A DNA stretch of 64,000 nucleotides from a cyanobacterium PCC 7702 (GTDB lineage Bacteria > Cyanobacteriota > Cyanobacteriia > Cyanobacteriales > Nostocaceae), in assembly GCA_000332255.1 (NCBI GenBank), contig KB235926.1, forward strand, positions 2,473,050 to 2,537,049, written 5' to 3'. The notes below the pieces were generated by a model that worked only from the letters and a program-made list of their open reading frames with translations, was not told where the DNA came from and did no database searches. Position numbers and translations under genes: made by a program. Positions 56,713 to 64,000 of this stretch are shown one piece after another; the first letter of the stretch is position 1, and the number at the start of each line of letters is the position of its first letter.

Positions 56713-58800
56713 TTAAACACGAGCCTTTGTGTAGTAGTCATAATATTGTTGCTTGACGGCAACACCATTCACAGCTATTCCTAAAACTTTTTGACCAGCT
56801 TTTTCCAACAATTCTTTTGCAAAAGTAGCACTGTTAGAATTAACAAATCCCGGTCGAACTACAAATAAAATTCCATTAGCTAACTTACCTAAAACAGTGG
56901 CGTCAGCAGCAACGGTTAAAGGTGGAGTATCGATGACAACAAAGTCATATTTTTGTGCAACTCGAGCTATAAACACAGCTATTTGACTAGAATTAATTAA
57001 GGCAGATGGATTGCTAGTCCGTTCGCCAGCAGTCATAACTTGCAAGTTGGGTGCAACTTCAGTAATGGCGCGCTCTAAATCCAAATGTCTTTTGATGACG
57101 TTGCTTAAGCCAATCCGATTGGGAATATCCCAGATTTTATCTTGACTGGGATTGCGTAAATCTGCATCCACTAGCAACACCTTACGTCCGATTTGAGACA
57201 TGGAGAAAGCTAGGTTAGCTGCAATTGTCGATTTTCCTTCTTTAGGTACGGAACTAGATACCACAATTACCCTGGGTTGTTCTAAATTAAAGAATCTCAA
57301 ATTGGTTTGCAGCATCCGAAAAGCTTCACTGATGGGGGAATCCGGTTTGCTTTTGACGACTACTTCTGGAATCTGACGTCCATTATTGAATTGCGGAATA
57401 TAACCCAGCAAGTTGTACCCCAGCAACTCTCTGGCAGATTCGGGCGTTTTGATAGTTTTGTCTGTTTTTTCTAGAATAAAGGCAGTGGCAGCGCCTAGCA
57501 AAATTGCACCAATTAATCCTTGTAGTAAGTTTATGTACTGACGGCTTTTGATGGGCGCTGTGGGAGTTAAAGCAGGTGTAATTATCCTGGCGTTGCTAAT
57601 TTGCAGATTTTCTGCGACTTGCAGTTCTTGGTAGCGAGCGAGGAGATTTTGATAACTAGCTTCGGTAGCAGAGATTTCCCGCTCGAGCTGGCGTTGCTGC
57701 AGCTCTAGCTGTGGTAAGGTGTCAGCTCTTTGTCTATAAGATGCAATAACATTAGCCAAAGCTTTCAAGCGTACCTGCAAACTGAGACGTTCTGCTTCAG
57801 CAGCTGCGTAGTTAGCGAGAATTCCTTGTTGTAAACCTTGGGGTCTTAGCTGTACGACGTTTTCCGGTTCTTGAATTTGATTGAAACGTCCTGCTTGACC
57901 GACAAAGCTTTGTTCGATTCGCTGCTTGAGTTCTTGTTTGAGAATTTTTTCCTGTTGTCTGAGGTCGATGAGGGTGGGATGGTTTTCTGTCAAACGCAGT
58001 CTCGCGAATTCAATTTTTCGCTGCAGCTCCTGCAGCTGTTCTAAAACCAAAGTTGTTGATGGTGACTCGCTGACAAAACCCGTAATTACAGCTTGCTGGG
58101 AACTGACACCAAACAACTGCTTGATTGATTCCATTCTCGCAGTTTGAGACGCTAGTTCGGCTCTTGCTGCAGCTAGTTGCTTATCTAGTTCGGTAAGAAC
58201 GGTAACAGTTGTTGTGGCCTCGGATTTTAAGTCTAAAACTTTGTTTCGTTGTTTAAATTCTTGCAATTTTTTTTCTGCAGCTTGTAATGCTGCTTTCCTA
58301 ATTGGTAATTGCTGAGCGATAAAGTTCCTAGCAGATCTTGTTTGGGCGCGGTTACCGTCAATATCATTTTCTATATAGATTTTCATTAAAGTATTCACAA
58401 TTGAAGAAGCCTTCTTGGGATCTGTATCTGTGTAGGAAATTTCCAAGATATCGGTATCTTCAATATTTTTTACTTGCAGATTTTTGAGAAAGGTCAGGGG
58501 ATTGATATCTAGACGGAGAGAGTTGATAGTTCTTTCAGCGATCGGTAAGGAGCGCACAACTGCTACTTCTGTTCCCATCGGTCTACCACTAACGGAATTC
58601 TCTAATTGTCCTAACTGGTTCCCAACTCCGGTAAGGGAAGAGGTAGCGTTCTTTTTGAGCACTAGCTGACCTGTTGCTTGATAAACAGGCGTTTGTAACA
58701 TGGTTCTGACTATACTTAACCCCATTACCGCCAAAAAAACTATAGAAACAGGTAACCACCGACGCTTGAGAATTATCCAATATTGCAAACTTTCTTCCAT
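56713..58800 (-). CDS. wzc: Wzc-type tyrosine autokinase / chain-length regulator
   Basis: 695 residues. N-terminal Wzz domain with a membrane helix at about 18-34, a long coiled-coil periplasmic part (about 165-400), a second membrane helix at about 425-445, and a C-terminal BY-kinase: Walker A SSSVPKEGKSTIAANLAF, Walker A' VLLVDADLRNP, Walker B FVVIDTPPL. The C-terminal Tyr cluster YYDYYTKARV offers autophosphorylation sites. It controls length and export of capsule or exopolysaccharide. The Walker motifs and Tyr tail together make the call firm. Confidence 0.94.
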   Translation of the reverse strand: MEESLQYWIILKRRWLPVSIVFLAVMGLSIVRTMLQTPVYQATGQLVLKKNATSSLTGVGNQLGQLENSVSGRPMGTEVAVVRSLPIAERTINSLRLDINPLTFLKNLQVKNIEDTDILEISYTDTDPKKASSIVNTLMKIYIENDIDGNRAQTRSARNFIAQQLPIRKAALQAAEKKLQEFKQRNKVLDLKSEATTTVTVLTELDKQLAAARAELASQTARMESIKQLFGVSSQQAVITGFVSESPSTTLVLEQLQELQRKIEFARLRLTENHPTLIDLRQQEKILKQELKQRIEQSFVGQAGRFNQIQEPENVVQLRPQGLQQGILANYAAAEAERLSLQVRLKALANVIASYRQRADTLPQLELQQRQLEREISATEASYQNLLARYQELQVAENLQISNARIITPALTPTAPIKSRQYINLLQGLIGAILLGAATAFILEKTDKTIKTPESARELLGYNLLGYIPQFNNGRQIPEVVVKSKPDSPISEAFRMLQTNLRFFNLEQPRVIVVSSSVPKEGKSTIAANLAFSMSQIGRKVLLVDADLRNPSQDKIWDIPNRIGLSNVIKRHLDLERAITEVAPNLQVMTAGERTSNPSALINSSQIAVFIARVAQKYDFVVIDTPPLTVAADATVLGKLANGILFVVRPGFVNSNSATFAKELLEKAGQKVLGIAVNGVAVKQQYYDYYTKARV

Positions 58801-59560
58801 AAAATATCCTTTCAGTTACTGTTGAATTATTTTTACCCTAGTTTAGAGATGGGAAAATTATGTAAAGTGAGGTGACTGCTGATCTGTACTGGTGAAATGT
58901 TGATGGTGGTCTATTTTACTATAAGTCCTGAAAAAATACACGCTGTTTTCTCAGTAAATATACGTAATTAGCGAAAAATTTTTTGAAAATAGAAGCTAAC
59001 TACTCGCTGGTAATTATGAACTATGCTTACGGCTTTTACGTATTGTTACTGATGCCAGCCGGAGAGGAATATATAGAATATATGGATTATGCCGATAAGC
59101 AGAGGCCATCGCTGCTTGACTAAAAATTAAGGGTAGAAAAAGTTGTGCGTTGGAAATAGAGTAATGGCAATTTTCTTCATACCGAACCTTCATATCAAAG
59201 GATAAAACAAAGCCGAAAATCTGACATTTAGTCCTTGGGAGATGGATTCAATAATACTCTATTCACAAATAAAAGTAGTGCTATTTTTTTACATTTTTTT
59301 TATTTGTAAGCAGATAAAAATTAACCCTTCGAAAATAGATTTATCTGCCAAAAAAGAAAATTAATTGCTGCTAATTACGTATATTCACTGATGTGCGAAA
59401 AATAAAATCTCAACAGAATATTCTTGTTTACTTGTTTGCTCAACAAGCAGAAACTATTTTTTTACTCTATTTCCCAACCAATAATTTTCACAATTTGCCC
59501 AAGGCTTGTAACTGTTCGAGCCTACCTATAAAAACAGCTGAATTACCCTTATTTTTCTAG
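58801..59560. other. Gene-free stretch bounded by inverted repeats
   Basis: This 760-base region separates divergent wzc and the next glycosyltransferase. Within it a 20-base sequence at 58952-58971 (CAGTAAATATACGTAATTAG) recurs inverted at 59371-59390 with one mismatch, enclosing 399 bases. A 35-residue frame (59016-59123, MNYAYGFYVLLLMPAGEEY...) lies inside; it lacks a clear ribosome site and I do not call it a gene. A smaller AAGCAG/CTGCTT pair lies at 59097-59117. Confidence 0.5.
58952..59390. repeat. 439-base unit with 20-base terminal inverted repeats
   Basis: Arms 58952-58971 and 59371-59390 match at 19 of 20 positions when one is inverted. No transposase is visible between them and no clear target duplication flanks them. 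It could be a MITE-like remnant or a pair of regulatory sites for the two divergent transcripts. Confidence 0.5.
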
Positions 59561-60775
59561 ATGTCACAAACACCAAATTATCGGATAATTCACTTATCTA
59601 AGTACTATCCTCCCGATAGAGGAGGGATAGAAACGCACGTTCAAACTTTGGCTCGTTGTCAAGCTGCTTTGGGAGCAGAAGTCCAAGTAGTTTGCGTGAA
59701 TGGATTGAACGAAAAAGGCCATTCATCTACTAAAACGAAGACTGTTTGTGAGATGGATGGTGATATAAAAGTTACGCGCGTTGGTCGCCTTTTCTCGCTA
59801 GCGCGATGTGATATTTGTTTTGGGTTATGCGAACAATTACGTCGATTGGTTAACGAACCTAAAACAACTATATTCCATCTTCATACTCCTAATCCAACAA
59901 TGCTTATGGCGTTAATCATACTGGATAGGAATATCAATTTGGTAATTACCCACCATAGTGACGTAATCAAGCAAAAGTTTTTGAAATATGCATTGCGTCC
60001 TTTTGAATATTTAGCTTACAGTCGCAGCTCGCAAATATTAACAAATAGTTTGCAGTACATTCAAGGTTCAAAATTTTTGCAGCTATACCGCCATAAATTG
60101 AGTTATCTTCCATTGGGTTTAGATTTGGCAATATATACTCAGCCCAGTCAACAAGCACTGACTTTTAGCCGCAGTTTAAAAGATAAATATGGAGAGATCA
60201 TCTGGTTAGCAGTTGGTAGGCTTGTTTATTACAAAGCATTGCACATATCGATTCAAGCTTTAACTTTGGTACCAGGAAAACTAATTGTCATTGGTGTTGG
60301 TCCCTTAGAAGCACAATTAAAAGCTCTGGCGCGAAAGCTGGGAGTAGAAGACCGCGTTGTTTGGTTGGGTCGCGTGAATGACGATGAGCTTGTGGGAGCT
60401 TATCATGCTGCAACAGCTCTTTGGTTTCCTTCTAATCTACGCAGCGAGGGATTTGGATTGGTTCAGGTAGAAGCAATGGCCAGTGGAACTCCTGTAATTA
60501 ATGCTGATATTCCTGGTAGCGGCGTTCCTTGGGTAAGTCGTCATGAAAAGGAAGGTCTGACCGTACCAATCAACGATCCGTTTGCTTTAGCTAAAGCTGC
60601 GAGACGTTTGCTCAAAGAACCTGGTTTGCGCGATCGCCTCGCCAACGCCAGTCGAAAACGAGCAGAATATTTCAACCACATCAACATGGCGCAAAGAAGT
60701 TTTGAATTCTATGACAAAGTCCTCGGTCAAAGATGGGATTATACTCCTATACCCAAAGCTGCAGACTTGCTATGA
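59561..60775 (+). CDS. GT4 glycosyltransferase
   Basis: 404 residues. Acceptor half with YPPDRGGIETHVQTLARCQAALG, donor half with IIWLAVGRLVYYKALHISIQA, LIVIGVGPLEAQLKALARKLG, WLGRVNDDELVGAYHAATALWFPS, and SEGFGLVQVEAMASGTPVINADIPGSG. A complete GT4 enzyme, likely building the glycan repeat. Its stop overlaps the next gene's start as ATGA (60772-60775). Confidence 0.93.
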   Translation: MSQTPNYRIIHLSKYYPPDRGGIETHVQTLARCQAALGAEVQVVCVNGLNEKGHSSTKTKTVCEMDGDIKVTRVGRLFSLARCDICFGLCEQLRRLVNEPKTTIFHLHTPNPTMLMALIILDRNINLVITHHSDVIKQKFLKYALRPFEYLAYSRSSQILTNSLQYIQGSKFLQLYRHKLSYLPLGLDLAIYTQPSQQALTFSRSLKDKYGEIIWLAVGRLVYYKALHISIQALTLVPGKLIVIGVGPLEAQLKALARKLGVEDRVVWLGRVNDDELVGAYHAATALWFPSNLRSEGFGLVQVEAMASGTPVINADIPGSGVPWVSRHEKEGLTVPINDPFALAKAARRLLKEPGLRDRLANASRKRAEYFNHINMAQRSFEFYDKVLGQRWDYTPIPKAADLL

Positions 60776-61901
60776 AACTTCTCCATATCTATGCAGGAAA
60801 TTTATTTGGTGGAATTGAGACTTTGTTGCTGACTTTAGCAAAACAGCAAAGTTTGTGCGCGCAGCTGCAGTCTCAGTTTGCTTTATGCTTTGAGGGTAGA
60901 TTATCACGGGAACTGCGAAATTTAGATGCACAGGTGCATCTTTTAGGTAAGGTGAAGATTAGTCATCCTTGGACTGTTTGGAAAGCAAGGTTGAAACTCA
61001 GGAAAATATTAGAACAACAGCAGTTTGATGTGGTGATTTGTCATGCTTGTTGGTCGCAAGCGATTTTTGGGTCAGTTGCTAAAGCTAATCGCGTTCCGCT
61101 GGTATTCTGGTGTCATGATGTACCCAATGGCCAACATCCTTTAGAACGCTTGGCCAAATTAACGATACCAGATTTAGTCATAGCTAACAGTCGTCATACT
61201 CAAGCTGCTGTATCAAAACTTTATCCTCAAGCTAATAGCGATATTCTACTTTATCCTGTAGTTTTTCCGGATATTGGTAACGACCTTTGCTTGTTCGCCG
61301 TGCTGTCAGAACTGAACTGAATACTCCTGATGATGCCGTAGTTATTATCCAAGCATCTCGTTTGGAGCGATGGAAGGGACAAAGCATGTTGCTATCGGCC
61401 TTAGGACAATTGCGCGCAGTATCCAATTGGGTATGTTGGCTAGCTGGGGGAGTACAACGTTCCCATGAGGCTGAGTACTTGCAGGAATTGAAAATACAAG
61501 CACGGGAACTTGGTATAGCTGAACGAGTACGCTTTTTAGGACAAAGAACTGACGTAGGGCGTTTGTTGGTTGCTGCTGATATTTACTGTCAACCCAATAC
61601 TCTTCCAGAACCTTTTGGAATTGCTTTTGTAGAGGCTTTGTATGCAGGTTTACCAGTGATTGCAACTGCTATGGGGGGAGGAGCAGAAATTGTTGATGAT
61701 TCCTGCGGACGGTTGGTTGCAGCTAATGATATCAACGGTTTGAGTAAAGCTTTGGATGACCTGATTTCTCATACTGCTACTAGAGCAACTCTAGCATCTG
61801 CTAGCAAAGCACGGGCAGAATTTCTGTGCAATCCGCAAAAGCAACTGAATCAACTTTATTGTCTGCTTGATAGGGTCGTAGAACGAGAAACTGTAGTATG
61901 A
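60772..61901 (+). pseudogene. GT4 glycosyltransferase interrupted by a one-base frameshift
   Basis: ATG 60772 overlaps the previous stop as ATGA. Piece one reads KLLHIYAGNLFGGIETLLLTLA and VVICHACWSQAIFG to SDILLYPVVFPDIGND, then drifts and stops at 61320. Piece two continues from about 61284 in another frame: LLVRRAVRTELNTPDDAVVIIQASRLERWKGQ, VRFLGQRTDVGRLLVAADIYCQPN, LPEPFGIAFVEALYAGLPVIAT, ending at 61901. Adding one base near 61284 restores a single enzyme. All GT4 motifs are intact, so the break is recent or an assembly error. Confidence 0.85.
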
Positions 61902-62596
61902 TTTCATTTGATGGTGGTAAGCAAGTAGCGTTAGAAAGTTTGCAAAATAGAGCACGACAAAGTCTTGGTAGTAGTGGCGATCCTATTTATCAAATGGTCG
62001 CTACCACAGTAGCACAAAGACATGTTGCTGGTGGCGTGTTAGTAGATCTTGGTTGCGGTCAGGGTAAACTTTGGTCTTTTGTGAGCGATCGCTTTGACCG
62101 TTATGTCGGTGTAGATGCTGTGCGCTATCCTGACTTACCACCACACACAGAATTTATTGCCTTGGATTTGAACACCACAAAGGTGCCTTTGCCGCAAGAT
62201 TTTGCTGATGTTGTTTGTGCGGTTGAAATTATCGAACACCTAGAAAACCCGCGCGCTTTTGTGCGAGAACTAGTCAGGTTAACCAAACCAGGAGGATTGG
62301 TAATTGTCACCACCCCCAATCAATTGAGCTTGTTGAGTAAGTTAACTTTAATTTGGAAAAATCAGTTTAATGCTTTCCAACAAGCACCTGGTTTGTATCC
62401 CGCACACATAACTGCTTTACTCGAAATTGACCTTTTCCGTATTTATACGGAGTGTAAAATTACTGAGATTCACATACAATACAGCAATCATGGACGCATT
62501 CCTCTAACATCATGGCATTGGCCGAAAAATCTGGGTTTTCGCGGACGAGCGTTTAGTGACAATATTCTTTGTGTGGGGAGAAAAATGAAGTTATAG
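61898..62596 (+). CDS. Class I SAM-dependent methyltransferase
   Basis: 232 residues. GGVLVDLGCGQGKLWSFVSD (motif I), YVGVDAVRY, then DVVCAVEIIEHLENPRAFVRELVRLTKPGGLVIVTTPN (motifs II-III). A normal UbiE/COQ5-like Rossmann core with no extra domains. Its ATG overlaps the preceding glycosyltransferase stop as ATGA, so translation is coupled. A sugar or lipid acceptor in the polysaccharide is likely but not shown. Confidence 0.9.
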   Translation: MISFDGGKQVALESLQNRARQSLGSSGDPIYQMVATTVAQRHVAGGVLVDLGCGQGKLWSFVSDRFDRYVGVDAVRYPDLPPHTEFIALDLNTTKVPLPQDFADVVCAVEIIEHLENPRAFVRELVRLTKPGGLVIVTTPNQLSLLSKLTLIWKNQFNAFQQAPGLYPAHITALLEIDLFRIYTECKITEIHIQYSNHGRIPLTSWHWPKNLGFRGRAFSDNILCVGRKMKL

Positions 62597-62633
62597 GCGA
62601 TGCGTTTTACTATTAGATTGAGGATTTATTTTT

Positions 62634-63578
62634 ATGAGCCTCAACATTCTCAAACCAGAATACCTTTACCAACCGAAAATTGCTCTTCGGCGACTGCTAC
62701 CTTTTTCACTAACATCAAATTCCTCGGAATTTGTTGAAAAGAAATTACCCTGGGGTTTAAATATTAGAGTTCGCCCTCTGGAAGAGCACGGACAAATTCT
62801 TTCTAGACTAGGAGTAATTGATTTAGCAGTTACAGAAACTCTTTGGCGTTTAGTTGAACCAAAAGAAATAGTAGTAGATGTTGGTGCTAATATCGGCTAC
62901 ATGACAGCAGTTTTAGCCGCCCGTATTAATTCTATCTCCGGCGGATGCGTTTGGGCTTTTGAAGCTCATCCAGAAATATTTGCAGAATTAAAATATAACG
63001 TTGAAAATTGGCAAAAGCAGTTACAACATACAAAATTTATCATTCAAAATATCGCTATTTCCGAGGCAAGCGGTTATGTAAAATTGAGGATGAATGAATC
63101 TTTTTTTAGAAATCGCGGTCTAGCTTTTGTTGTTAATCAAGAAGAACCAGAAAAGCAATTATCTTCTCAAACAGTGCAGGATATACTTGTCGAGTCATCT
63201 TGCTTAGATAAAATTTTTCTGCATCAAGAAATAGGAGTTTTGAAAATAGACGTAGAAGGACATGAATTGCAAGTTTTAAAAGGAGCAAGAAAATTATTAG
63301 AACAAGGAAAAATTCGCGATTGTGTATTTGAAGAGCATCGAGAATATCCTACTCCTGTAACGGATTTTTTAGAAACAATGGGGTATACAATTTTTAGAAT
63401 TCACAGATATTTGACCAAGCCTGCTTTATTATCACCAAAATCAAAAGTTGCGCGCACGCATTGGCAACCGACAAGCTTTCTTGCTACCCGGGATACCGAG
63501 CGTGTTATTAAGCGCTTTCACCAACCTGGATGGCAAGTTTTTTCTGGAAGGAAGCAGGAGTTAATGTTCAGTGTTTGA
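62634..63578 (+). CDS. FkbM-family methyltransferase
   Basis: 314 residues. VVDVGANIGYMTAVLAARI (motif I), VWAFEAHPEIFAELKYNVE, then FLHQEIGVLKIDVEGHELQVLKGARKLLEQG, the FkbM family hallmark (DVEGHE). These enzymes often methylate sugar hydroxyls in polysaccharides. It is the last gene of the locus and starts 38 bases after the previous stop. Confidence 0.92.
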   Translation: MSLNILKPEYLYQPKIALRRLLPFSLTSNSSEFVEKKLPWGLNIRVRPLEEHGQILSRLGVIDLAVTETLWRLVEPKEIVVDVGANIGYMTAVLAARINSISGGCVWAFEAHPEIFAELKYNVENWQKQLQHTKFIIQNIAISEASGYVKLRMNESFFRNRGLAFVVNQEEPEKQLSSQTVQDILVESSCLDKIFLHQEIGVLKIDVEGHELQVLKGARKLLEQGKIRDCVFEEHREYPTPVTDFLETMGYTIFRIHRYLTKPALLSPKSKVARTHWQPTSFLATRDTERVIKRFHQPGWQVFSGRKQELMFSV

Positions 63579-63835
63579 TAGGCAGATTATCCGGTGATTT
63601 TAAAAGTAAGTCAAGACTTATCAAATTCTTCCTCTGTATGGGCAAAACTCAACTGGACACGGGCACATACATTAGACCTGTCCGAAAACTCCAAAGCCAG
63701 CGTGTTCAAAGCTTTGAGGCAAAACTTTGATATTTTTGCAAAAACGCAGTTATGAAGGTTTGAGATAGTTAGTGATAGTTTAGAGGCATAAAAATAGACT
63801 CCTAATTTTTCAAAGCTAGTAATAATTATTAGTAG

Positions 63836-64000
63836 CTAATTTGGTAGAACTAAACTGCCAATCCTAAGCCTAACTAAACCACAAACTGTTAAAATAATTT
63901 GCTCATAAATATCAGTTTTTAAGCGAAATCTTTGTGAGGCTATGCGAAATATTTTTAACAAGCGAATCAAATGCTCAATAAATATCCGATTACTAGATAA
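63836..64000 (-). mobile_element. IS5-type transposase, C-terminal part at the window edge
   Basis: The minus strand reads LSSNRIFIEHLIRLLKIFRI, ASQRFRLKTDIYEQIILTVC and GLVRLRIGSLVLP to TAG (63838-63836). This is the C-terminal end of cyanobacterial IS5-family (DDE_Tnp_4) transposases, with the catalytic Glu in FIEHLIR. Only 54 codons lie in the window. The element's end should fall between about 63579 and 63835; I could not define its inverted repeat. Confidence 0.85.

Noticed and set aside
59016..59123. 35-residue frame inside the inverted-repeat unit
   Set aside because: No clear ribosome site and no known relative; too short to support.

Overview
The window is a piece of a cyanobacterial chromosome. 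The evidence is gene content: a flv4 / sll0218-like / flv2 operon (a photoprotection operon known only from cyanobacteria), a G1-U72 type tRNA-Glu(UUC), DUF2231-, DnaK2- and NhaP-TrkA-type proteins of cyanobacterial character, and frequent HIP1-like GCGATCGC octamers (e.g. 12614-12621, 29412-29419). I cannot name the genus from the sequence alone. The window ends in the 3' part of an IS5-type transposase gene.

Region 1 (1-33.4 kb) is mixed housekeeping and stress metabolism interspersed with dead genes. Intact genes include the start of a TonB-like protein, a cytochrome-b-like membrane protein, a CPA1 antiporter with a TrkA-N domain, tRNA-Glu, a hemerythrin-domain protein, a DUF2231 membrane protein, Tex, a metallophosphoesterase, a class I aminotransferase, LigA, a glycerophosphodiesterase, two complex sensor kinases, a BtuF-like binding protein, PutA and the flv4-flv2 operon. 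Between them lie at least five decayed genes: a lipase-like alpha/beta hydrolase, a DUF2993 protein, a VOC/glyoxalase protein, a sucrose-phosphate-synthase-like glycosyltransferase and a vWFA-domain protein.

Region 2 (33.4-50 kb) is a dense stress-response island in two opposed halves. The minus-strand half reads REC-wHTH-HPt-REC-REC regulator, single REC protein, two glycosyltransferases, a fusion of a ribosome-hibernation (HPF/RaiA) domain to a sigma-70-like module, a CBS-pair protein, Hsp20 and Lon. The plus-strand half reads Hsp20, DnaK, a glycine-zipper stress protein ending in a ChaB-like domain, a CbpA-type DnaJ, a CbpM/MerR-like modulator, a PRC-barrel protein and PgsA. Taken together these link chaperones, proteolysis, ribosome hibernation, transcription and envelope or compatible-solute chemistry. 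The HPF-sigma fusion and its operon are the best candidate for an undescribed system.

Region 3 (50-63.6 kb) is a polysaccharide/exopolysaccharide locus: six GT4-type glycosyltransferases (two carrying single-base frameshifts), three methyltransferases, an acyltransferase-3 membrane protein and a Wzc-type tyrosine autokinase/chain-length regulator. A 439-bp gene-free stretch bounded by 20-bp inverted repeats sits between wzc and the next glycosyltransferase. No CRISPR array, rRNA or intact mobile element was seen.
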